Program-made: the position numbers and the translations under genes
In this document: positions 15,138 to 22,263 of the stretch, piece after piece
Numbering within the stretch: the stretch's first letter is position 1
How the letters are laid out: each line of letters starts with the position of its first letter
The notes under the pieces: generated by a model
Database searches by the model: none
Seen by the model: only the letters and a program-made list of their open reading frames with translations
What the model was told of the DNA's origin: nothing
NCBI GenBank assembly: GCA_910589315.1
Contig: CAJUTB010000033.1
Coordinates: 1-30,742 of the forward strand
Reading direction: 5' to 3'
From: an uncultured Oscillibacter sp.
GTDB taxonomy: Bacteria > Bacillota > Clostridia > Oscillospirales > Oscillospiraceae
Length of the DNA: 30,742 nt

Positions 15138-15946
15138 AACAGAAATGGAATGGCTTTTTGAAAGCCGGCTTGTTCCTGACGGCCGTTCTCGCCGCGCTGG
15201 TCGCTCTTGGCTTCTTCTGGACGCCCTACGACCCGTCGGCCATGTCCACCGGCCCGAAACTGGACGCGCCCTCCCTCCAGCACTGGATGGGCACCGACCA
15301 ATTTGGCCGGGACATTTTCAGCCGCGTGCTGCAAGGGGCCGGGGCAACTTCCTTCATCGCCCTCTGCACCGTCGCCACCGGCGCGGCGGGCGGCGTCGCC
15401 GTGGGCGCGCTGACAGGCTATTTCGGCGGCCTTGCCGACGAAGTTCTTATGCGCATCAACGACGCCCTCACGGCGTTTCCCAGCATTTTGCTGGCCCTTG
15501 TGGTGATTTCCATTCTGGGGCCGGGAAACAAATATAATGTGATCATTGCTTTGGGACTGGTGTTCATTCCCAGCTTTGCGCGGATCTCCCGCACGGCCTT
15601 CGCCGCCCTGCGGGACGTGAACTATGTGAAAAGCGCGCGGCTCATGGGCGCCGGAAACGGACGGATTCTCCTGGTGCATATGCTGCCCAATACGATGTCC
15701 GTCCTTCTGCCCGCCGTCACCATCGGCTTTAATAATGCCGTTCTGGCGGAAGCGTCCATGAGTTTTTTAGGAATCGGCGTAAAACCGCCGGACGCCTCCC
15801 TGGGCTATATGCTTTCCGAGGCGCAGGGGATGCTGCTGGGTGCGCCCTGGTACGCCGTCAGCGTGGGAATTACAATTGTGCTGCTGGTGTTCAGCGTGGG
15901 ACTCATCGGCGAAGGTCTGCTGCGCCGGGACAAGGGGGTGGGCTGA
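15134..15946 (+). CDS. ABC importer permease, DppC/NikC type
   Basis: A 270-residue second permease. It starts with a short cytoplasmic stretch and one helix (LKAGLFLTAVLAALVALGFFW), then HWMGTDQFGRDIFSRVLQGA (about residues 54-73), the DppC family hallmark. The EAA loop is near RLMGAGNGRILLVHMLPN. The ATG overlaps the preceding stop (ATGA), with GGGAGGC upstream; longer in-frame starts lie inside the previous gene. It pairs with the DppB-type subunit to form the translocation pore. Confidence 0.9.
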   Translation: MKQKWNGFLKAGLFLTAVLAALVALGFFWTPYDPSAMSTGPKLDAPSLQHWMGTDQFGRDIFSRVLQGAGATSFIALCTVATGAAGGVAVGALTGYFGGLADEVLMRINDALTAFPSILLALVVISILGPGNKYNVIIALGLVFIPSFARISRTAFAALRDVNYVKSARLMGAGNGRILLVHMLPNTMSVLLPAVTIGFNNAVLAEASMSFLGIGVKPPDASLGYMLSEAQGMLLGAPWYAVSVGITIVLLVFSVGLIGEGLLRRDKGVG

Positions 15947-16737
15947 TGCTGTCAATTCAAGACCTGCACGTCCGCTTCCACAGCCGGGACCGGGAGGCCG
16001 TGGCTGGTGTGAATCTGACCATTCAGGACGGAGAAATTTTAGGGCTGGTGGGCGAATCCGGCTCCGGGAAATCCGTCACGGCCATGAGCGTGGCGGGCCT
16101 TCTGCCCCGAAAACAGTGCCATTACTCCGGGAAAATCCTCCTGGACGGCGCGGAAATGCTCCATGCCGAGCGCAGCTCCCTGCGGAAAATTCAGGGGAAA
16201 CATATCGGCGTCGTGTTTCAGGAGCCTATGAGCTGCATGGACCCCCTTATGAAAATCGGCGCACAGGTGGAAGAAGTCCTTCGCATTCACACGCGCCTAT
16301 CCCGGTCCGAACGCCGGGAACGGGTTTTACAGGCCCTAGCGTCGGTGGAGCTGCCCGACCCTCAGGGACTTTATGACAAGTACCCCCATCAGCTCTCCGG
16401 CGGAATGCTTCAGCGGGTGATGATCGCGGCGGCGGCCGTGGCGCGGCCAAAGCTCCTGCTGTTGGACGAGCCGACCACCGCCTTGGACGTGACCATTCAG
16501 GCCCAGATCCTGGAGCTTTTGAAAAGGCTCAATCAGGAATCCGGCGTCTCCATGCTGTTCATCTCCCATAATCTGAACGTTGTGCGCAAGCTCTGCGGCC
16601 GGGTGGCTGTGATGCAGCGGGGCGTTTTAGTGGAGGAAGGCCCTGCGGCGGAAGTTTTTTACCATCCGCAGCACCCCTATACCCAGCGGCTCATTGCCGC
16701 CATACCCACTCGGAAACGAAAGGAGGGACCGTTATGA
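15946..16737 (+). CDS. ABC importer ATPase, DppD/NikD type
   Basis: A 263-residue ATP-binding subunit. Walker A GESGSGKS (residues 36-43), Q-loop in VVFQEPMSCMDP, signature LSGGMLQRV (about 146-154), Walker B LLLLDEPTTALD and the switch histidine in ISHN are all present. The protein ends soon after PYTQRLIAAIP. It lacks the roughly 60-residue cysteine-containing C-terminal extension of DppD/OppD, so in length it is closer to NikD. Start and previous stop share one base (TGATG). Confidence 0.9.
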   Translation: MLSIQDLHVRFHSRDREAVAGVNLTIQDGEILGLVGESGSGKSVTAMSVAGLLPRKQCHYSGKILLDGAEMLHAERSSLRKIQGKHIGVVFQEPMSCMDPLMKIGAQVEEVLRIHTRLSRSERRERVLQALASVELPDPQGLYDKYPHQLSGGMLQRVMIAAAAVARPKLLLLDEPTTALDVTIQAQILELLKRLNQESGVSMLFISHNLNVVRKLCGRVAVMQRGVLVEEGPAAEVFYHPQHPYTQRLIAAIPTRKRKEGPL

Positions 16738-17468
16738 GCGGCGAACTGGCCCTCTCTCTCCGGCATGTTTCCAGCGGCTACCGCGAGGGCGGAATTTTCC
16801 GGCGGGGGCAGACATATGAAGTCTTGCATGATGTGACGTTTGATGTCCGTCACGGCGAAATCCTGGGGCTGGTAGGCGAATCCGGGACCGGAAAATCCAC
16901 CCTCGCCCGGACGATTCTGGGCATGGTGAAGCCCGGCCGGGGCGAAGTCATTCACTACACCAAACGGCCCCAGATGATTTTCCAGGACCCATACAGCTCC
17001 CTGAATCCGGCTTACACCGTGGGCTGGACCCTGGAGGAACCTCTTCGCATTTACGGCAAGTACAGCCGCGAGGAGCGGCTGCGGCGGGTGCGGGACATGC
17101 TGAACCGGGTGGAGCTTCCCGAAGAATGTCTCTCCGCCAAACCCGCCGAGCTTTCCGGCGGACAGCGGCAGAGGGTGAGCATCGCCGCCGCCTTGATTCA
17201 GCGTCCGAAGTTTCTCATTGCCGACGAGCCGGTATCCGCTTTGGACGTGACCATTCAGGCGCAGATTCTGGAGCTGCTGCAAGCCCTCCGCCGGGAATTG
17301 GATTTGAGCTTCCTGTTTATCTCCCACGACCTCAACGTGATCTATCAGCTCTGTGACCGGGTTCTGGTGATGAAATCCGGACGCATCGTAGAACAGGGAA
17401 CCGTGGACGAAATCTTCGATCATCCGCAGGAGGACTACACCAAGCAGCTTCTTGCCGCGGCGGAATGA
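16734..17468 (+). CDS. ABC importer ATPase, DppF/NikE type
   Basis: A 244-residue partner ATPase with Walker A GESGTGKS (residues 48-55), Q-loop MIFQDPYSSLNP, signature LSGGQRQRVSIAAAL, Walker B FLIADEPVSALD and switch ISHD. It too is short, ending with the PQEDYTKQLL segment and no extension, again nearer NikE than DppF in length. It overlaps the preceding ATPase gene by four bases. The two ATPases together would drive the importer encoded upstream. Confidence 0.9.
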   Translation: MSGELALSLRHVSSGYREGGIFRRGQTYEVLHDVTFDVRHGEILGLVGESGTGKSTLARTILGMVKPGRGEVIHYTKRPQMIFQDPYSSLNPAYTVGWTLEEPLRIYGKYSREERLRRVRDMLNRVELPEECLSAKPAELSGGQRQRVSIAAALIQRPKFLIADEPVSALDVTIQAQILELLQALRRELDLSFLFISHDLNVIYQLCDRVLVMKSGRIVEQGTVDEIFDHPQEDYTKQLLAAAE

Positions 17469-17478
17469 GGTGCTTTTT

Positions 17479-17952
17479 ATGTGGGTTCTGGAAACGATTC
17501 GGGAGAATTTGGAACGCATATCGCCCCAATGTCCAAGCTGCTTGCGCCGGATTGACGAACTGCCCCACGAAAAGGCGGTGCGTATCGCCGCTTATTTGTG
17601 GGAGGGCTGTTTTCAGTCCGCAAACGACGTCTGGATAACCGTTTGCAGCGGACTGCTGTACGAAATTCCCCTGGAATGGTTTCAGGCCCATATTATGGAG
17701 GTCCTGGACTCCGCCGCCGTGAACTGGTACGACGATTTTGAATTTTACAATCTGTGCGCGGTCTTTTACCATGCGCCGGAGGTCCTTGTGCAAGTTCTGG
17801 ACTGCGCTGGGCAAAACATACCGGAGAACCATGCGGACGAATGGCTTTCCGACGCAAGGGAAATGATGGGAACTTGGGGGCATTTCCAAATGATCACGGA
17901 AAATTATGAACGAATCCGAAACCTGGAATCCGCCGTTTGGCATCGGGAATAA
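17479..17952 (+). CDS. Hypothetical protein linked to the ABC importer
   Basis: A 157-residue protein I do not recognise. It is soluble, acidic (rich in E, D, W and Y), has no signal peptide or membrane segment, and has one CxxC pair (CPSC, residues 18-21). It looks mostly helical. The ATG at 17479 follows GAGGTG by five bases and lies ten bases after the ATPase stop, so it is very probably in the same operon. The metallopeptidase-like gene begins one base after its stop. An adaptor or regulatory partner of the transporter or peptidase is possible, but there is no direct evidence. Confidence 0.75.
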   Translation: MWVLETIRENLERISPQCPSCLRRIDELPHEKAVRIAAYLWEGCFQSANDVWITVCSGLLYEIPLEWFQAHIMEVLDSAAVNWYDDFEFYNLCAVFYHAPEVLVQVLDCAGQNIPENHADEWLSDAREMMGTWGHFQMITENYERIRNLESAVWHRE

Positions 17953-17953
17953 C

Positions 17954-19045
17954 ATGATGAAATCTTTCTTTCTGCGCTTCAAAAAACTGCATATCTGGTT
18001 TCTGGCGGACTTTCTGCTTCTGGTGGCGTTCTGGCTGCTTCGTACGCGCCGTCCCCTGATGAACGCCCTGGCGGACCACGTTACCGGACCATTCCGCCAG
18101 GCCGTAGGGCGGCTGTGCTACCTGACGGACCTTTCGATTATGGAAGTTCTGGGCGTACTGCTGGCCTTGTTCGCCGCCGCTTATCTGATCGGAAGCATCG
18201 CCGCCGTCGTTCGGGCCAGGGGCCGCCGCGGTCCCAAAGCCTATGCCGCCGCCCTGGGCGCGGTCTGTATCGCGCTGACCATCTGCGTGGGGTTCTGCCT
18301 TCTCTGGGGCGTAAACTACTGGACGGACAGCTTTCAGGACAAATCCGGCATCTACGCCCAGCCCGTGGCCCTGGAAGACCTCCGCGCCGTCACGGAACAT
18401 TTTGCGTCGGAGCTCTCCCAGGCGGCGGAAACTGTTCAGCGGGACGAAAACGGTTTGTTCGCCGTTCCGCGGGAGGAAATCCTCGCGTACAGCCCCCAGG
18501 TCTATCATTCGCTTGAAAAAGAGTTCCCCTTCCTGGAATTCGACGACCCCGGCGTAAAAGCCATGCGCTTTTCCAGGCTCATGAGCATGATGGATTTCAC
18601 CGGCTTCTATTGTCCTTATACCGGAGAGTCCAACGTGAATACCGACAGTCCCGCCTGCCTCCTCCCCTCTACGGTGGCCCATGAGCTGGCCCACCAGCGG
18701 GGATTCGCGTCGGAACAGGAGTGCAATTTTCTCGCGGTTCTGGCCTCCACCACCTCCGAAAATCCGGCCTATGTCTACGCCGGGTTTTTGATGGGCTATA
18801 TCCATCTGGGAAATGCCCTTTATTCCAAAGACCCCGACGCTTACTGGGCCATCCGCGACGCGCTTCCGGAAAGCGTTCGGGCGGACTTGAGCTACAACAA
18901 CGCCTATTGGGCCCAGTTCCGGGACACCGTGGTCCAGCGGGCCTCCAACAAAATCTACGACGGAATCCTCAAAAGCTACGGCGACGAACGCGGCATCCAG
19001 TCTTACGGCACCGTTGTAGATCTCCTGGTCTCTTACTACCGCTGA
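17954..19045 (+). CDS. DUF3810-type membrane protein with zinc-peptidase motif
   Basis: A 363-residue protein with three hydrophobic segments near the N-terminus (about residues 14-30, 61-87 and 98-120), then a long domain carrying HELAH (residues 243-247), an HExxH zinc site. Glutamates in SEQEC (253-257) are candidates for the third ligand. It resembles the DUF3810 group of putative zinc metallopeptidases; the substrate is unknown. ATG 17954 is one base after the preceding stop. An alternative ATG at 17906 would overlap the neighbour by 47 bases and adds a polar, non-membrane start. It is the last gene of the importer operon. Confidence 0.8.
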   Translation: MMKSFFLRFKKLHIWFLADFLLLVAFWLLRTRRPLMNALADHVTGPFRQAVGRLCYLTDLSIMEVLGVLLALFAAAYLIGSIAAVVRARGRRGPKAYAAALGAVCIALTICVGFCLLWGVNYWTDSFQDKSGIYAQPVALEDLRAVTEHFASELSQAAETVQRDENGLFAVPREEILAYSPQVYHSLEKEFPFLEFDDPGVKAMRFSRLMSMMDFTGFYCPYTGESNVNTDSPACLLPSTVAHELAHQRGFASEQECNFLAVLASTTSENPAYVYAGFLMGYIHLGNALYSKDPDAYWAIRDALPESVRADLSYNNAYWAQFRDTVVQRASNKIYDGILKSYGDERGIQSYGTVVDLLVSYYR

Positions 19046-19054
19046 CAACTGCAA

Positions 19055-19089
19055 AAACGCCGCTCCTTTTTTCAGAAGGAGCGGCGTTT
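19055..19089. terminator. Bidirectional terminator between importer operon and ZIP gene
   Basis: A perfect 14-bp stem (19055-19068 with 19076-19089, core CGCCGCTCC) and a 7-base loop, with A-run and T-run ends. It lies directly between two converging genes and can serve both strands. Confidence 0.85.
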
Positions 19090-19090
19090 C

Positions 19091-19804
19091 TTATCCGCCG
19101 ATTGCCATCCCTACCAGCACTCCAGCCACTGCCGCCAACGCCGGGAGCTTGCTCCGCCACAGTCCCGCCGCCTCCGGGAGAAGCTCTCCGAAAACGACGT
19201 ACAGCATCGCGCCCGCCGCAAAACTCAGCGTTGCCGTCAAGGCCGTAGGACCCAGCGTTCCCAGGCCATAGCCCAGCATGGCCCCCAGCACCGTCGGCGC
19301 GCCTGTCAGAGCCGCAAGCCCCGCCGCTTTCCAGCGGCGCGTGCCGCCCGCCACCAGAGGCGCGGCTACCGCCATGCCCTCCGGAACATTGTGCAGGCCG
19401 ATGACCGCCGCCATGGTCCAGCCCTGCCGGGCCATCCCCTCCCCCGCGAAGGACGCGCCGATCACCATACCCTCCGGGACGTTGTGCAGCGCAATGGCCG
19501 CCGCCATCACAAGCCCCGCCAGAATCAGCCCGCCCTTCGGACGGCCAAGCGACAGCAGCGCGTTGAGAATTCCCGTCACAGCGCAGCCCGCCAGTACCCC
19601 CACCGCAACCGGCAGCATCGTTCCCGGCGCGGCGGCCTCCGTCAGCAGGCCGAAACACACCACCGACACCATCACCCCCGCCGCAAAGCTCAAAAACAAG
19701 CTGGCCTCCCGTTCCGAATCCCGCCGGAATCCGCAGGCCGCCGCCCCTCCCAAGCCGGTTCCCATGATTCCTGCCGCCGCTGTAACCAGGATTGCTCCCA
19801 CCAT
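19091..19804 (-). CDS. ZIP-family metal transporter
   Basis: A 237-residue membrane protein with about eight helices. Two metal-binding helices carry ALHNVPEGM and GLHNVPEGM, the diagnostic ZIP motifs for helices IV and V, which take up zinc or related divalent metals (ZupT-like). A GELLPEA segment near the C-terminus is also typical. The ATG at 19804 follows GGAGGCG by a good distance; an in-frame upstream start at 19849 would add a run of arginines and is rejected. Metal specificity is inference. Its closeness to a zinc-peptidase-like gene may be coincidental. Confidence 0.9.
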   Translation of the reverse strand: MVGAILVTAAAGIMGTGLGGAAACGFRRDSEREASLFLSFAAGVMVSVVCFGLLTEAAAPGTMLPVAVGVLAGCAVTGILNALLSLGRPKGGLILAGLVMAAAIALHNVPEGMVIGASFAGEGMARQGWTMAAVIGLHNVPEGMAVAAPLVAGGTRRWKAAGLAALTGAPTVLGAMLGYGLGTLGPTALTATLSFAAGAMLYVVFGELLPEAAGLWRSKLPALAAVAGVLVGMAIGG

Positions 19805-19927
19805 GTTTCGACGCCTCCTTCGTCTGCCGTTCCCTCCGTTTACAGTCACTTTATTCCAACCCTGTCCAAATCATGCCTCCATTCCGGGCCGTTCGTAGTG
19901 GTTTGCTACAAATTGCTGCCGAACCCC

Positions 19928-19956
19928 TTGTATATTTGGAAAAACAATGGTATATT
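19928..19956 (+). promoter_or_regulatory. Promoter of gdhA
   Basis: -35 TTGTAT (19928-19933), 17 bases, -10 TATATT (19951-19956). An inverted repeat AACAAT-N5-ATTGTT (19943-19959) is centred on the -10 box and may be an operator. The leader is about 55 bases. Confidence 0.65.
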
Positions 19957-20016
19957 GTTCGCGGGATCACTTTATGGCTTCCATGAAGTATTTAGAAGAA
20001 GTAAGGAGGATGTTTG

Positions 20017-21366
20017 ATGAACGCATATATTGCAAGTGTCATCGAAAACGTCAAGGCGAGGCACGCAACTGAGCCGGAATTTGTCCAGACCGTGGAGGAA
20101 GTTCTCTCCTCTCTGGAACCGGTGGTGGAAAAGCACCCCGAGTACGAAAAGGCGGACCTGCTCACCCGTATGGTGGAACCGGAGCGGATGTTCACCTTCC
20201 GCGTCTGCTGGATGGCGGACGACGGCAAGTGGCATACGAACATCGGCTACCGCTGCCAGTTCAACGGAGCCATTGGCCCCTATAAGGGCGGTCTGCGGTT
20301 CCAGAAGAACGTATATCCCGGCATTATCAAATTCCTGGGCTTTGAGCAGGTGTTTAAGAACAGCCTGACGGGCCTGCCCATCGGCGGCGGCAAGGGCGGT
20401 TCCGACTTTGACCCGGCGGGCAAGTCCGACGCGGAGATTATGCGCTTCTGCCAGAGCTTCATGCAGGCTCTGTATCGTTATATTGGACCGGACGTGGACG
20501 TCCCTGCGGGAGACATGGGCGTTGGCGCGCGGGAAATCGGTTATCTTTACGGCGAATACCGCCGGTTGAAGGGTGCGTTTGAAAACGGCGTCCTGACCGG
20601 CAAGGGCTTCAGCTACGGCGGCTCTTTGATTCGTCCCGAGGCCACCGGCTTTGGCGCGGTGTACTATCTGGAAAATGTTCTCAAGCACGAGGGCGAGTCC
20701 ATTCAGGGCAAGACGATTGCCTGCGCGGGCTTCGGCAACGTGACCTGGGGGATCTGCAAGAAGGCCGCAGAACTTGGCGCGAAGGTCGTGACCCTCTCCG
20801 GCCCGGACGGCTATGTTTATGACCCCGACGGCGTGAACACGCCGGAGAAGATTGCCTATCTGGTAGAAATGCGCAATTCCGGCCGGAACAAGGTGCAGGA
20901 TTATGCGGACAAATTTGGCGTAGAGTTCCACGCGGGCGAAAAGCCCTGGGGCGTCAAGGCGGACGTGATCATGCCCTCTGCCATGCAGAATGACGTCCAC
21001 ATGGAGCAGGCAAAGCAGATTGCCGCCAACGGCGTGAAGTATTATATTGAGGTGGCGAATATGCCCACCACCAACGACGCCCTTCGCTTCCTGATGGACC
21101 AGCCCGGCATGATCGTTGCCCCCAGCAAGGCTGTGAACGCAGGCGGCGTGGCGACTTCCGCTCTGGAAATGGCCCAGAACAGCGAGCGTCTGGTTTGGAC
21201 CGAGGAAGAAGTTGACAAACAGCTTCACCAGATCATGGACACCATTTACAACATGAGCGTTGCCGCTGCGGAACAGTACGGCCTGGGCTACAACCTGGTC
21301 GCGGGCGCGAATATCGCCGGTTTCCAGCGCGTCGCAGACGCTATGATGGCACAGGGCGTATTTTAA
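20017..21366 (+). CDS. gdhA: NADP-type glutamate dehydrogenase
   Basis: A 449-residue enzyme interconverting glutamate with 2-oxoglutarate and ammonia. This size and sequence type is the hexameric small GDH, usually used for ammonia assimilation. The glutamate-binding core GPYKGGLRF, the catalytic lysine region LPIGGGKGGSDFDP (about residues 121-134) and the nucleotide fold GFGNVTWG (about 239-246) are intact. AAGGAGGA (20003-20010) is six bases before ATG 20017; the TTG just upstream is too close. It is monocistronic, with its own promoter and terminator. Confidence 0.96.
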   Translation: MNAYIASVIENVKARHATEPEFVQTVEEVLSSLEPVVEKHPEYEKADLLTRMVEPERMFTFRVCWMADDGKWHTNIGYRCQFNGAIGPYKGGLRFQKNVYPGIIKFLGFEQVFKNSLTGLPIGGGKGGSDFDPAGKSDAEIMRFCQSFMQALYRYIGPDVDVPAGDMGVGAREIGYLYGEYRRLKGAFENGVLTGKGFSYGGSLIRPEATGFGAVYYLENVLKHEGESIQGKTIACAGFGNVTWGICKKAAELGAKVVTLSGPDGYVYDPDGVNTPEKIAYLVEMRNSGRNKVQDYADKFGVEFHAGEKPWGVKADVIMPSAMQNDVHMEQAKQIAANGVKYYIEVANMPTTNDALRFLMDQPGMIVAPSKAVNAGGVATSALEMAQNSERLVWTEEEVDKQLHQIMDTIYNMSVAAAEQYGLGYNLVAGANIAGFQRVADAMMAQGVF

Positions 21367-21417
21367 TAAAAACATCCGCTCTTTTTCTCCCGGGAAAAGG
21401 AGCTGAAAAAAGATTTT

Positions 21418-21447
21418 GGGCGGGGATTCATCCCCGCCCGGTCTTTT
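21418..21447. terminator. Bidirectional terminator after gdhA
   Basis: A GC-rich stem (GGGCGGGG 21418-21425 with CCCCGCCC 21432-21439, extendable by two pairs), followed by GGTCTTTTT on plus and by AAAATCTTTTTT on minus. It ends both gdhA and the converging phosphopantetheinyl transferase gene. Confidence 0.85.
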
Positions 21448-22049
21448 TACAGCGCGTTTTGCATATCGTCCAGCGAATACCGGTGCAATGCTCCCGGCGT
21501 TTCCGGACTGCGGGTGGAAACCCCCGCCGCGTAGCCGGGAAACGTATCCAGGGGGTAGTAAAATTCTCCCTCCTGCAAGGGTTCCTCTTTCATGCTGCCG
21601 ATTCCCTTTCCGCTGCGTTTGCTGCGGGCCTCCCAGCGGACCCAGCTCTGAAAAAACGCCTCCTCCGTTTCCGCCTGGACAAGACGCTGCATCATCCGCC
21701 GTCCCACTGGGCGAATCCGTTCGATGTCTACGCCCAGCGGTTCGTCCGCCACGCCCGCCAGCACCGCGCCTTTTGTGTGGCTGAGGTTGAAGTGTATGCC
21801 CGGATATTCCGGGAAATAGGGCTTGCCGGAGGAGGACAGCGCGATTTCCGGCAGTTTCCGCCAGCCCTCCCGCTTCCATAACGCCATGCACAGCAGAAAA
21901 TAAGCGCACAGCGGTTCCCGCTGCCGTTCCGCGTCCCGCATCCGCAAAAGCCGCTCCCGGCGTTCCGGCGGAAGCAGGGAACACATAGCCTCCCGCTCGG
22001 TCTCCGTCAGCGGACGGTCCAGACGCGCCGTCCAAAATTCCATGGGCAT
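21447..22049 (-). CDS. 4'-phosphopantetheinyl transferase (Sfp type)
   Basis: A 200-residue enzyme that loads the 4'-phosphopantetheine arm of CoA onto a carrier-protein serine. Motifs are SSSGKPYFP (about residues 72-80), FNLSHTKG (87-94), GVDIE (106-110) with the magnesium-binding D108 and E110, and WVRWEARSKRSGKG (136-149) with E140. The usual W-x-x-K-E has tryptophan instead of lysine at 139. Length fits the short Sfp-like group. ATG 22049 has AGGAGGGG six bases upstream. No carrier-protein or synthase gene is nearby, so its partner lies elsewhere. Confidence 0.88.
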   Translation of the reverse strand: MPMEFWTARLDRPLTETEREAMCSLLPPERRERLLRMRDAERQREPLCAYFLLCMALWKREGWRKLPEIALSSSGKPYFPEYPGIHFNLSHTKGAVLAGVADEPLGVDIERIRPVGRRMMQRLVQAETEEAFFQSWVRWEARSKRSGKGIGSMKEEPLQEGEFYYPLDTFPGYAAGVSTRSPETPGALHRYSLDDMQNAL

Positions 22050-22080
22050 AAAAGGCCCCTCCTTTCGGTCAATCTTTTCT

Positions 22081-22109
22081 ATTTTACCCACTCTTTTTCA
22101 GGCTGTAAA
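22081..22109 (-). promoter_or_regulatory. Promoter of the phosphopantetheinyl transferase gene
   Basis: On the minus strand: TTTACA (22109-22104), 17 bases, TAAAAT (22086-22081), about 32 bases upstream of the start codon. Confidence 0.6.
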
Positions 22110-22263
22110 GCCAGTCTGGAAAATTTTCAAAAAAAAGCCGCCCAAAAAAGAGGAAATTTCAAATCTGCGGCGTATATTTAATTATCGCTTCTACCGGGAT
22201 TCTCTTTTTTTTGGTATGACAGACGGGGATTTTGGCTAAACTGACCGAATGGAGGGGGTATGG

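Noticed and set aside
19972..22035. Very long minus-strand open frame (687 codons) opposite gdhA
   Set aside because: It lies antisense to a fully recognisable glutamate dehydrogenase and part of the phosphopantetheinyl transferase gene in another frame. It shows no family motif; it results from GC-biased codon positions.
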